A stretch of 64,000 nt of DNA from CAZMZW01 sp964571135 (GTDB lineage Bacteria; Chloroflexota; Anaerolineae; Anaerolineales; Anaerolineaceae). The position numbers and the translations under genes are program-made. The notes under the pieces were generated by a model. It ran no database searches and was not told the origin of the DNA. It saw only the letters and a program-made list of their open reading frames with translations. Positions within the stretch are counted from its first letter, which is position 1; every line of letters begins with the position of its first letter. Of this stretch, positions 50,799-59,500 are shown piece after piece. The stretch lies in NCBI GenBank assembly GCA_964571135.1, contig CAZMZW010000002.1, positions 124,001-188,000 of the forward strand. Reading direction: 5' to 3'.

Positions 50799-53624
50799 TT
50801 GAAACAAACTATCAACTTTGCAAATTCTAAATATCTTAGCAGGTTATTTGGTTTGTTGTTATGCTTTTTTTTGTTTATTGGGACTTCACTGGTTGCTTTT
50901 GGCCAAGGGGACGTAAATCCGAACCTTTCAAGCCAGCTTGCCCATCAGCTTATGGAAAACCTGTCTCCCGAACAAAAGATAGGACAGCTTTTTCTGGTCA
51001 CATTCCAGGGCAAGGAAGTTGATAGTCAGTCACAAATTTATGATTTGATCATAAATCATTATGTCAGTGGAGTAATATTAAAACGCGATAATGATAATTT
51101 CATAGGACCAGAAAAAACCATTGAAAGCGCTTTCAATCTTATTAGTTCTTTACAAACCATTGCTGCTGGTGTAATAACCCCGAACCTTGATGCCAAAGCA
51201 ACACAGACAGTTATTGAATCAACTGCATCTGTAAGCCACGGTACATATATTCCGCTTTTTATAGGAATTTCCCAGGATGGTGATTTATATCCTTTTGATC
51301 AAATTTTTAACGGACTAACTCCATTACCAAATCAAATGGCAATTGGTGCCACCTGGGATCCAGCTGAGTCGGAAAAAGTGGGGACCGTGATGGGTAAAGA
51401 ATTGCATGATTTGGGGTTCAACCTTTTCCTGGGCCCTTCCCTGGATGTGCTCGATATTAATTACACAGGCAGCGGGGATGATTTAGGAACCCGAACTTTT
51501 GGGGGTGATCCTTTTTGGGTTAGCCAAATGGGACGGGCGTATATTCGTGGATTGCATAACGGCAGCAATCAGCAGATGGCAGTAATCGCAAAACATTTTC
51601 CAGGTAGAGGTGGCTCCGATCGATTACCGGAAGCTGAAGTGGCAACCGTTCGTAAATCGCTCGAACAGCTTCGATTGATAGAGCTTGCCCCATTTTTCGC
51701 TGTAACCGGTAATGCGAAAGATAAAAATGAAACCGCGGAAGGATTGTTTCTCAGTCATATCCGTTACCAGGGTCTGCAAGGTAATATTCGAGCGATCACA
51801 AAACCAATCAGTCTGGATCCTGCTGCATTGGGAGATTTGATGAAATTACCCGAATTCTTTGAGTGGCGTAAGAACGGAGGATTAATTGTAAGCGATGACC
51901 TTGGCAGCCAGGCAATTCGGCGATCATATGATCCATCGGGAAAGACCTTTGATGCACGGCAGGTGGTTTTGAGTGCTTTTCTGGCTGGCAATGATTTGCT
52001 CTATATGGACCAGATCATTGCGACAAGTGACCAGGATACTTATTCGACTACATTACGGATATTGGAGTACTTTAGCCAAAAATACAGGGAAGATCGCGCA
52101 TTTGCTGACCGGGTTGATGCTTCTGTTGAACGTGTAATTCAATTGAAATTCCAGATTTATGTCACTTTTGACATTAGAAATGTACTTCCAGATGTTAATT
52201 TGTTAAAAGATATTGGCCAGGCAGATAGAATTTTATTTGAAGTCGCAAGTAAAGGGATTGCACTGATCAGTCCAGAGAGTAAGGACCTTCCAACAACGAT
52301 TTCTCGACCACCTGAACTTAGCAGTAACATGGTTTTTTTTACTGATATGGTTGTATGCTCTCAATGCAGCAGCTGCAAAAAGCAAACAGAATTATCCGTT
52401 GATGAATTTGAAAAATCAGTGTTGAAGTTATATGGTCCAAACGCGGGCGCGAAGATTTATCAAAATCACCTTTCCTCCTACACATTTGACGACCTTGAGA
52501 ACTATCTGGATTCACCAATCAATCATCTGGATTTGGATACCAGCCTTAACAAAGCGGATTGGATAATATTTTCCTTGCTTGGTTATGATCCGAATAGGTC
52601 AGCATCCAACGTTTTACATCGATTAATTTCAGAGAGTCCCCAGCTCATTCGCGACAAAAAAGTAATCGCTTTTGCTTTTAATATCCCTTATCGTTTGGAT
52701 GCTACAGATATTTCCAATTTAACTGCATATTATGGTGTGTTCAGTAAAACGCCAACTTTTATTGAAGTTGCCGCAAGGGTAATTTTTCAAGAAATAAATC
52801 CTGAGGGAGCATCACCGGTATCTGTTCCGGGAGTGGCTTATGACCTAAATATCATAACCTCACCCGATCCAAACCAGATCATCCCATTAGTCATTGATTT
52901 AGAGGGGAGTGACACAAACCAAGCAACGACGATTACAAGTCAACCCACCTTGATACCTGCTTTTTTCATAGGAGACCTGATTCCTATAAGAACTGGCGTA
53001 ATTGTAGACCACAATAAGCATTCTGTTCCGGATGGTACAGTTGTCAAATTTGCTTTTAATTTATCAGGAGAAAAAAGAATCACGCAGCAGGTAGAAGCAA
53101 TTACCAAGGATGGGATTGCCCGAACCACATTCCGAATTCAGGATCCCGGGATGCTTGAGATAAAAGTGAATAGCGATCCAGCGGGAAACTCAAATATTTT
53201 AATGTTGGATATTTCAATTGGTAAAAGTGTGATTGTTAGTGCGATTACTCCAACGGCGATTCCCACGTTGCCCGCTGAAAAAAATAGTATAGTAGGAAAT
53301 GATCAATCTAAACCGGTTCTTATTACGTCACAGATTGATTCCAAATTGGAGTGGTTGATTGTAATATTATTAGTTTGGTCAATCGCAGCATTAATGGTTT
53401 GGATCGGGAATCGTTATTTTACTATTCAATGGGGAATGCGTGCAGGTTTGCTGGCAGTAATTTGTGGTTTGACTGCTTATCTATGGATAATTATTGGTCT
53501 TCCTGGTAGTGCTTACTATTATCAATCCGGAGGATTTAGTAAGACAATTCTACTTGTTTTACTAAGTGCAGGGATTGGAGTTATGCTAAATTGGGTTTGG
53601 TATCGTTACACACTACGAAAATGA
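50799..53624 (+). CDS. Large exported GH3-like (NagZ-type) protein with C-terminal TM segments
   Basis: 941 residues. A signal peptide (to about 35) is followed by a glycoside hydrolase family 3 barrel: IGQLFLVTFQG, YVSGVIL, FLGPSLDVLDI, KHFPGRGGS (265-273) and the nucleophile segment IVSDDLG (Asp366). NagZ enzymes have a His-Asp dyad in a KHFPGHG...DSH loop. Here the loop is short and reads SDRLPE, so the acid/base His appears to be lost. After a second large region (430-690) and a beta sandwich-like part (750-830), three TM helices close the protein. TTG start behind GAGGA. It may turn over cell-wall sugars or may have become a binding protein. Confidence 0.8.
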   Translation: MKQTINFANSKYLSRLFGLLLCFFLFIGTSLVAFGQGDVNPNLSSQLAHQLMENLSPEQKIGQLFLVTFQGKEVDSQSQIYDLIINHYVSGVILKRDNDNFIGPEKTIESAFNLISSLQTIAAGVITPNLDAKATQTVIESTASVSHGTYIPLFIGISQDGDLYPFDQIFNGLTPLPNQMAIGATWDPAESEKVGTVMGKELHDLGFNLFLGPSLDVLDINYTGSGDDLGTRTFGGDPFWVSQMGRAYIRGLHNGSNQQMAVIAKHFPGRGGSDRLPEAEVATVRKSLEQLRLIELAPFFAVTGNAKDKNETAEGLFLSHIRYQGLQGNIRAITKPISLDPAALGDLMKLPEFFEWRKNGGLIVSDDLGSQAIRRSYDPSGKTFDARQVVLSAFLAGNDLLYMDQIIATSDQDTYSTTLRILEYFSQKYREDRAFADRVDASVERVIQLKFQIYVTFDIRNVLPDVNLLKDIGQADRILFEVASKGIALISPESKDLPTTISRPPELSSNMVFFTDMVVCSQCSSCKKQTELSVDEFEKSVLKLYGPNAGAKIYQNHLSSYTFDDLENYLDSPINHLDLDTSLNKADWIIFSLLGYDPNRSASNVLHRLISESPQLIRDKKVIAFAFNIPYRLDATDISNLTAYYGVFSKTPTFIEVAARVIFQEINPEGASPVSVPGVAYDLNIITSPDPNQIIPLVIDLEGSDTNQATTITSQPTLIPAFFIGDLIPIRTGVIVDHNKHSVPDGTVVKFAFNLSGEKRITQQVEAITKDGIARTTFRIQDPGMLEIKVNSDPAGNSNILMLDISIGKSVIVSAITPTAIPTLPAEKNSIVGNDQSKPVLITSQIDSKLEWLIVILLVWSIAALMVWIGNRYFTIQWGMRAGLLAVICGLTAYLWIIIGLPGSAYYYQSGGFSKTILLVLLSAGIGVMLNWVWYRYTLRK

Positions 53625-53636
53625 AGATCAGTTTTC

Positions 53637-54620
53637 TTATCGATAAATAAGAATTGCAAGTGTCAGTATCGATAATCCTAAAGAAAGCCAGATTAAATTG
53701 CGTTCAAATGAATTTTGGAATTGGTCCTTGACCTCTTGAATAATTTCTTTTCGCTCTGTATTATTTTCTTCTTTTCCAAATAAATATTCTTTAAAAAGTT
53801 GAATACTTTGAGGGCGTTGATCTGGATGCAGATTCATTGATCGATTAATTGCTTTTTCAATTTGTAGATTAATAGCGGGATTAATCTGTCGAGGATTGAT
53901 ATAGCTCTCAGGGTTTAGAAATCTTGCACGGGCATCAACAGGTGAGGTATTGGTCAACAGGTGATATATCGTAGCCCCAAAAGCATAGATGTCGCTGCGC
54001 ACATCGGTGTGGGTGCTATCCCCTCCATATTGCTCCAGTGGAGTATAGAAAGCTGTACCATGTCCCTGAATTATTGTAATCGTTCCTTCTCCAGGGGCGA
54101 GAAGTTTGACCAGGCCAAAATCAACCAGTTTTAAAACACCATTGGGTGTGATTTTAAGATTACTTGGTTTGATATCACGATGAAGAATCGGGGGTTCTTG
54201 ACTGTGTAAATAGGTGATTGCGTCTGAGAGCTGGCGAGCCCAATTTAATACATCCTTCACTTTTAGAAATTTCTTATTTTGTTTTGCTTTCGAAATATAG
54301 GAGCGCAAATCCTCGCCTGGTATGTAATCCATTACGAGGTAATCCCGCGTTTTTTCAGAAAAATAATCTGAGACCTTAGGCAAATTTGGATGATCCAACC
54401 TGGCTAAAATTGTAGCTTCTTTTTTAAATTGTTCTCTTGATTCCTGGATAATTTGCTTATCAAGAGACCGATCATACTCCACTTCTTTAATTGCACAATT
54501 CCGCCCTTTGAGGCGGTTATCATCGGCTAGATAGATACAACCCATTCCGCCTTGCCCGATAATGCGAATGATTTTATATCGTCTATGTAGTAATTTCCCT
54601 AATTCTAGCGGTGTTGTCAT
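53637..54620 (-). CDS. Ser/Thr protein kinase (PknB-like) with C-terminal TM
   Basis: 327 residues. Kinase domain 1-275 with the Gly loop IGQGGMGCIYLAD, Lys in CAIKEVEYD, the catalytic loop LHRDIKPSNLKI, DFGLVKLL and the activation segment GHGTAFYTPLEQYGG. A short juxtamembrane part and a TM helix at the very end (LIWLSLGLSILTLAILIYR) make it membrane-bound without an outer sensor domain. ATG 54620 (MTTPLELG) was chosen; the frame extends 13 codons upstream. It is divergent from an FHA-winged-helix regulator, a probable phosphorylation partner. Confidence 0.92.
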   Translation of the reverse strand: MTTPLELGKLLHRRYKIIRIIGQGGMGCIYLADDNRLKGRNCAIKEVEYDRSLDKQIIQESREQFKKEATILARLDHPNLPKVSDYFSEKTRDYLVMDYIPGEDLRSYISKAKQNKKFLKVKDVLNWARQLSDAITYLHSQEPPILHRDIKPSNLKITPNGVLKLVDFGLVKLLAPGEGTITIIQGHGTAFYTPLEQYGGDSTHTDVRSDIYAFGATIYHLLTNTSPVDARARFLNPESYINPRQINPAINLQIEKAINRSMNLHPDQRPQSIQLFKEYLFGKEENNTERKEIIQEVKDQFQNSFERNLIWLSLGLSILTLAILIYR

Positions 54621-54673
54621 AAATAATAAATCAACAAATAAATTGAATGAGAGAATCAATTCAGGTATTCAAC

Positions 54674-54714
54674 TTGCAAATAATCCCAAATTTGCTATTA
54701 TTATACTTTGGGAT
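54674..54714 (+). promoter_or_regulatory. Promoter and inverted repeat upstream of the FHA-winged-helix gene
   Basis: TTGCAA (54674-54679), 16 bp, TATTAT (54696-54701). The exact inverted repeat ATCCCAAA (54683-54690) and TTTGGGAT (54707-54714) brackets the -10 box with 16 bp between the arms, a likely operator, perhaps for the regulator encoded downstream. Confidence 0.6.
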
Positions 54715-54743
54715 GTTAAAATAAGAAAAATGCAGGAGAGAAT

Positions 54744-55403
54744 TTGAAAAAAAGTGTATCTGAACTGCCATTTTTAGTTGCTCAAATGGGTCCGCTTATT
54801 GGTCGGAAATGGGCAATTACTGGTGAATTATTAATAGGCAGGGGGGAAGACTGCGATATTGTAATTCCCGATCGACAGGTATCTCGTTTTCACTTAAAGC
54901 TCATCCCTCATATTGACAAGCCTTTAGAAATTAAGGATTTGGGTAGTAAGAATGGTTCTTTCTTGAACGGAAAAAAAATAAATGAGTCTGTATATATCAA
55001 AGATGGAGACCAAATCAAAATTGCATTGGTACAAAATTTTATTTTTGTCAGTTCAGATTCCACAGTACCTCTGGGAAACGTTAAAAAAGCGTCAGGACGT
55101 CTGTTAATTGATTCGCGTGCAAGACGTGTATGGGTACTTGAAAGAGAGGTTATTCCTGCTTTGTCTGTGCAGCAATTCCATCTCTTGCAAAGTCTTTATG
55201 AACAATCGGGAGAGGTTGTGGCGCGTGAAAAAATAGTCCAGGCAGTTTGGGGTCTCAAGGAAGGTGAAGGGGTGACTGAACAGGCACTGGATGCCTTGGT
55301 TCGTCGATTACGGGAACGCTTATCTGAGTTCGATAAAAAGCATAACTATCTGGTCACTGTGCGTGGTTTTGGAATTCGATTGGATAACCCGGATTATGAA
55401 TAA
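54744..55403 (+). CDS. FHA domain-winged helix transcriptional regulator
   Basis: 219 residues. Residues 28-100 are an FHA domain with all phosphothreonine-contact residues (IGRGEDCDIVI, VSRFH, KNGSFLNGKK). Residues 115-215 are an OmpR/PhoB-type winged helix (ALSVQQFHLLQSLYEQSGEVVAREKIVQAVWG...LDALVRRLRERL...LVTVRGFGIRL). So DNA binding is tied to phosphopeptide recognition instead of a receiver domain, and the divergent Ser/Thr kinase is the natural input. TTG start with CAGGAGAG 6 nt before it. Confidence 0.9.
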   Translation: MKKSVSELPFLVAQMGPLIGRKWAITGELLIGRGEDCDIVIPDRQVSRFHLKLIPHIDKPLEIKDLGSKNGSFLNGKKINESVYIKDGDQIKIALVQNFIFVSSDSTVPLGNVKKASGRLLIDSRARRVWVLEREVIPALSVQQFHLLQSLYEQSGEVVAREKIVQAVWGLKEGEGVTEQALDALVRRLRERLSEFDKKHNYLVTVRGFGIRLDNPDYE

Positions 55404-55433
55404 AAAGAGAGCAGATAATTCTGCTCTCTTTTT
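55402..55433. terminator. Terminator after the FHA-winged-helix gene
   Basis: Perfect 14 bp stem AAAAAGAGAGCAGA/TCTGCTCTCTTTTT with TAAT loop. A and T tracts on the two sides allow use on both strands. Confidence 0.92.
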
Positions 55434-55479
55434 GGGTGGAAAAGGGAAATTCCTTTATCTTTTTAAAATCGAACAATTA

Positions 55480-56826
55480 TTACTGCAAATTCTTTTGCAT
55501 CGAAAAACGTAGTACAGCTCGATATACGGATTTAAGCTTTTCGTTGAGTTTGACATCCTGGTTTTTCCCCTCGCTTTGCGTGATCACATTATTGATCAGA
55601 TCGGCCAATTCGGATGTAATCTCTGACGAATGTTCATTAAGTTTAGCTTGCAGCTCTGCATCTGTTGGAGTGCTTAATAATTCCTGGATAAGTTTAATTT
55701 CAGCAGGCGGCTCATTGGCTTTCTCAATTACTATCATGATTTGTTCCAGTTTGGAAATGCGATCAATATTTGCATTTTTTCTTGCAACCGCTAATTCATT
55801 TTCTAGAACCTGGAGGAATAATTCATCCACTTTGGATAGATTATTTACAGCATTTTGAGCAATATTATCAGTGGATAGGATTTTTTCGATTAATTGTTTA
55901 GTCTGTTCATAATCCGCTTGAATTTTTTTATCTATTTCCTGAGTTAATTTTAACAATTTTTCTCTAAGCGTCAGAAGTTTTTGCTTTTCAGGGTCTTTTG
56001 CAGCATCCATTTTTTCGCTAAGCATCTGGAAAAAGGAATAATCCATCCCGGAACGAGCTAATCCTGTAAAAATAGAAAGTTGGGTATCATTGGAAGCATT
56101 AATTACTAGTTCGAGAAGTTTTTCACGAGTTAAACCATCTTTACCAGCATTTTGAAGAGATTTAATTGCAGATTCAGTTTCTTTGGCCTGAACAAACAAC
56201 TCTTTACCAACTTTTGTATTTTCATAAAGTAAATCCTGGACTTCAAGAAGTTCCTTGCCAGTTTTTTCATCCTTTTGTTCCACGGAAGATTGAGCAATGC
56301 GGGTTAATAAAGAAAAGAAAGATACATCCAATAATGCTTCTTCCTGTTTGATGAGCGTCAATCGTTCTGGTTTGGGGGTGGTCAGGATCCGCTGAAGCAA
56401 GTTCAAACGCTTTTGCTGATTTTCGATCATTTCTTTGGTGATTCCATCTTTTTCCAATATTTTCTCTAAAAGGGTTTGGTAGGTTAGCATTGATTGTGGT
56501 TGAAAAAGATAAGCTTTCTTCTTTTCATTCGGCAGGGAATTTAATACACGATTGATTAATGGACCAATTTGCTTTTCTTGTTCAGTCACAGAAATGTTCA
56601 ATTCTGGTGGAAAATAGGTTAGCAGTAATTCTTTTTCCGGATCATGGTAAACAATCGGGGTCGCCAGCATGTCCTGAAATCCACAGGAAGGGCAATGTAT
56701 AATGTTCACGACATTTCCTAACAACTTTTGTTTTGCTGTAGGATCTGTGTATGTATCAAAGATCTGTTCAATATCCGCGATAACTGGCTGCCGGCAGCGC
56801 GGGCAGCTGGTTTGAGTTTTTGTCAT
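55480..56826 (-). CDS. CpXC-domain protein with long helical C-terminus
   Basis: 448 residues. Residues 1-120 hold two zinc-knuckle pairs, CPRC (near 8) and CPSC (near 45), in the pattern of the CpXC domain (TSCPRCRQPVIADI...IIHCPSCGFQDML). The rest is almost wholly helical and rich in Glu, Lys and Leu, probably coiled coil. No signal or TM. Function unknown. ATG 56826 follows GAAGGTG; the frame extends 16 codons further but the family starts at MTKTQTSCP. It lies 70 bp downstream of the histidine kinase on the same strand. Confidence 0.75.
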   Translation of the reverse strand: MTKTQTSCPRCRQPVIADIEQIFDTYTDPTAKQKLLGNVVNIIHCPSCGFQDMLATPIVYHDPEKELLLTYFPPELNISVTEQEKQIGPLINRVLNSLPNEKKKAYLFQPQSMLTYQTLLEKILEKDGITKEMIENQQKRLNLLQRILTTPKPERLTLIKQEEALLDVSFFSLLTRIAQSSVEQKDEKTGKELLEVQDLLYENTKVGKELFVQAKETESAIKSLQNAGKDGLTREKLLELVINASNDTQLSIFTGLARSGMDYSFFQMLSEKMDAAKDPEKQKLLTLREKLLKLTQEIDKKIQADYEQTKQLIEKILSTDNIAQNAVNNLSKVDELFLQVLENELAVARKNANIDRISKLEQIMIVIEKANEPPAEIKLIQELLSTPTDAELQAKLNEHSSEITSELADLINNVITQSEGKNQDVKLNEKLKSVYRAVLRFSMQKNLQ

Positions 56827-56896
56827 ATTCACCTTCTGAAAATAAAATAATAGCCGATTATACCATCGCGACAAAAAATGAAATGCGTATAGCTAG

Positions 56897-58444
56897 CTAT
56901 CGAGGTAGAGAAAAACAAATGCGTGCACCTTCATTTTGCTTGGTATCCACCCAGATCTTCCCTTGGTGCGCTTCGATAATAGATTTAGTAAGATAAAGAC
57001 CCAATCCAGCTCCTTTTTTTTCACGGGTTGCCTCTGGTGCTCGATAAAATCGATCAAAAATGAAAGGAAGATCCTGGGGCGCAATACCTGGACCTTCGTC
57101 TTTGACGCAGATGATGATAATATCGGCACGGACTTGACCCGAGATAAGGATTTCACCAGAATCTGAATATTTGATGGCATTACCGATCAAGTTGGAAAAA
57201 ACTTGATCGATCCTGATTTCATCGCCAATAATGATGGGAAAATTATCAGGAAATTTCGTTATTATTTTGTGTGTATCGGTTTGGGTCAGGAAGCGGGTAG
57301 CCAATCGTTGGGCAATATCAGGGATAAAAATATCAGATTTCTTTAGAGAAATTCCACCGGCCTGTAACCGCGAAGCATCGAGGAGGTTTTCTATCAAGAC
57401 ATTCAATCGGTCTGCTTCTTCTTCAATCACTTGCAGACTTTCATCGATGATCTTTCTATCCCAATCGGCGTCTTCGCGCCTGAGAGTACTCACATAGCCT
57501 TTGATTAATGCTACCGGAGTTTTTAGTTCATGGCTGATAACAGAAATAAAAGTGCTTTTCAATTCTTCTGCTTGTCGAAATCGGCTGATGTCACGACAAG
57601 TGGCAATAATATTCAATAGCTTTCCATTATTTGAGACAAGGGGGGCGTAAGTGATCCCGATTGGAATAGGTGGTAAATTTGCACGTTTGAGGTCCCCTTC
57701 AACATAAAGTTGCGCAGTAGGTGAGAGCGGCCACCCGCCCGCAAGGGCTTTTTCCAATGTTGTATCTTGTGTAAGTTTATTCATACGGAGAATATCTTCA
57801 TGGTGTTTGCCTTGAATGCGCTCGGGAGAAATGGCCACCATGCGTGAAAATGCAGCATTACAGCGTTCGATTACTTGATTAGAAGAAAGAATTAAGATTC
57901 CGTCAGCTGCTGAATCTAATATTGCATCCAGATGTTGTTTGTTCAGATTCACTTTGGTATATAGTTGGGCATTTTGTACTGCAATGGCAGCCTGGTTGGC
58001 AAAGCTGCCTAGAAGTACACGGTCGTTATTTGAAAAAATACCCGGGTATCCTCTAAAAATGAATACAACCCCTAAAACTTTCTGTTGGGTAACCATTGGT
58101 AAACCCACACCACTTAATAACCTTAGTCTGGCAGCGAAAGTTAGATCACTCAGCATACGATTAATTTCAGGGATTTCAAATTGCTGTGGATCCTCATTAT
58201 CAGGAATAGCGTTAAGTAAAGGATTTAATTGCTGTAAAAAAATTGGCGAAATCCCTTGAGAGACGCGGATATTCCATCCGCCGCTTTCTCCTCTTAAAGC
58301 AATCAATCCAGCCTGACCAGCAAGTAATTCAATGGAAAATTTTAGAATTCTCTCCAAAAGAGAATCGAGATCAAGCTCCTGGGTTAAAGCACGAGTAATC
58401 TCTAGAAGGTAATCACGCTGACGAACACGAAAATCTGGTAGCAT
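56897..58444 (-). CDS. Cytosolic GAF-PAS sensor histidine kinase
   Basis: 515 residues without TM segments. A GAF domain (about 20-165) and a PAS domain (about 170-290, ILDSAADGILILSSNQVIERCNAAFSRM) precede the HisKA box with the phosphorylated His (FISVISHELKTPVALIKGY) and the ATPase domain (NAIKYSDSGEI, DEGPGIAPQDLPFIFDRFYR, GAGLGLYLTKSIIEAH). All catalytic motifs are intact. No response regulator is adjacent, so it is an orphan kinase here. The signal it senses is unknown. Confidence 0.93.
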   Translation of the reverse strand: MLPDFRVRQRDYLLEITRALTQELDLDSLLERILKFSIELLAGQAGLIALRGESGGWNIRVSQGISPIFLQQLNPLLNAIPDNEDPQQFEIPEINRMLSDLTFAARLRLLSGVGLPMVTQQKVLGVVFIFRGYPGIFSNNDRVLLGSFANQAAIAVQNAQLYTKVNLNKQHLDAILDSAADGILILSSNQVIERCNAAFSRMVAISPERIQGKHHEDILRMNKLTQDTTLEKALAGGWPLSPTAQLYVEGDLKRANLPPIPIGITYAPLVSNNGKLLNIIATCRDISRFRQAEELKSTFISVISHELKTPVALIKGYVSTLRREDADWDRKIIDESLQVIEEEADRLNVLIENLLDASRLQAGGISLKKSDIFIPDIAQRLATRFLTQTDTHKIITKFPDNFPIIIGDEIRIDQVFSNLIGNAIKYSDSGEILISGQVRADIIIICVKDEGPGIAPQDLPFIFDRFYRAPEATREKKGAGLGLYLTKSIIEAHQGKIWVDTKQNEGARICFSLPR

Positions 58445-58498
58445 AATTGGTTGTTAAAAAATGATTGAAATTAGACAAAAATTATAACATTCACTTTT

Positions 58499-59434
58499 TT
58501 AATGATCTCTGTTCTTGATCAACACCAGAGCGCCGATCAAACCTGCATTGTCTCCTAATTCTGCAGTAGTGATGGATAGATCCTTTAAATAATCATTGCT
58601 GAGGATAACTTCATTCAGGACTTTTTTGGTCGGTTTCAATAATAAATCTCCGGTCAGGCTCACTCCTCCCCCCAGGGTGATACAGGTGGGATTAAAAATA
58701 TGGATGAAATTGGCGATTGCGATCCCCAAATAGGTCCCTGCTCGTTCATAGGCTGATAAACATAGTTCATCGCCACGAAATGCTGCTTCTGCGATCTCTT
58801 TGCTAGTAATTTGCGCCGTCAATTTTAATGATGACTGAACCCCATTGTTTACTTGTTGCTGGACGTATCTGGCAATGGCTGGTCCGGAAGAAATAGCTTC
58901 CAGGTGGCCGGCTTGACCACAACTACAAATTGGGCCATTTGGCAGAACAGTAATGTGTCCTAACTCCGATGCCATTCCACGTGATCCCATTAGAATCTGA
59001 TCATTGATTATCACACCACCACCAATACCTGTGCTTATTGTTAGGTAGATGACGTTGTGGTGACCACGCGCAGCTCCATATTTCCATTCACCCAGAACCG
59101 CCAATCGAGCATCGTTTCCTATCAATACAGGGACATTAAATTTATCCTGAATGTACTTTTGTAAAGGAAAATTCTCCCAACCTGGGATATTGACAGCCTT
59201 AATGACAATCCCTTTTTCTGAATCAACAAATCCTGGGGCAGCGGCAGCAATTGCTTTAACCGTTCCATTGATAGGCCAAATATCTTTGATAATGTTTATG
59301 ATTTGACCTTCAGCCTTCAGCCCTTCGGATCGGGTCTTAATTTTTATTTGTTTTATGGGATGAATATCTTTATTGTTAAAAAGTGCGGCACGAATGTTTG
59401 TCCCACCAATATCCAAGCATATGTAATAATCCAT
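58499..59434 (-). CDS. ROK-family sugar kinase (glucokinase-like)
   Basis: 311 residues. The phosphate-1 loop is CLDIGGTNIRAALF, the substrate-Asp segment VLIGNDARLAVLGEW, and YLTISTGIGGGVI follows. The ROK zinc motif CxCGxxGCxE reads CSCGQAGHLE, so the third Cys is replaced by His, which could still bind zinc. The sequence suits glucokinase or an N-acetylhexosamine kinase. It is divergent from yvcK, with overlapping promoter space of 66 bp. Confidence 0.88.
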   Translation of the reverse strand: MDYYICLDIGGTNIRAALFNNKDIHPIKQIKIKTRSEGLKAEGQIINIIKDIWPINGTVKAIAAAAPGFVDSEKGIVIKAVNIPGWENFPLQKYIQDKFNVPVLIGNDARLAVLGEWKYGAARGHHNVIYLTISTGIGGGVIINDQILMGSRGMASELGHITVLPNGPICSCGQAGHLEAISSGPAIARYVQQQVNNGVQSSLKLTAQITSKEIAEAAFRGDELCLSAYERAGTYLGIAIANFIHIFNPTCITLGGGVSLTGDLLLKPTKKVLNEVILSNDYLKDLSITTAELGDNAGLIGALVLIKNRDH

Positions 59435-59463
59435 AAATAAAATTATAATGTCATTCCTTTTTG

Positions 59464-59492
59464 TTGACTTATAAATAAAAGACTGCTATTAT
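59464..59492 (+). promoter_or_regulatory. yvcK promoter giving a leaderless transcript
   Basis: TTGACT (59464-59469), 17 bp, TATTAT (59487-59492). The ATG begins 8 nt after the -10 box, so the message should start at or next to the AUG. No Shine-Dalgarno site. Confidence 0.7.
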
Positions 59493-59500
59493 CCCTGCTG

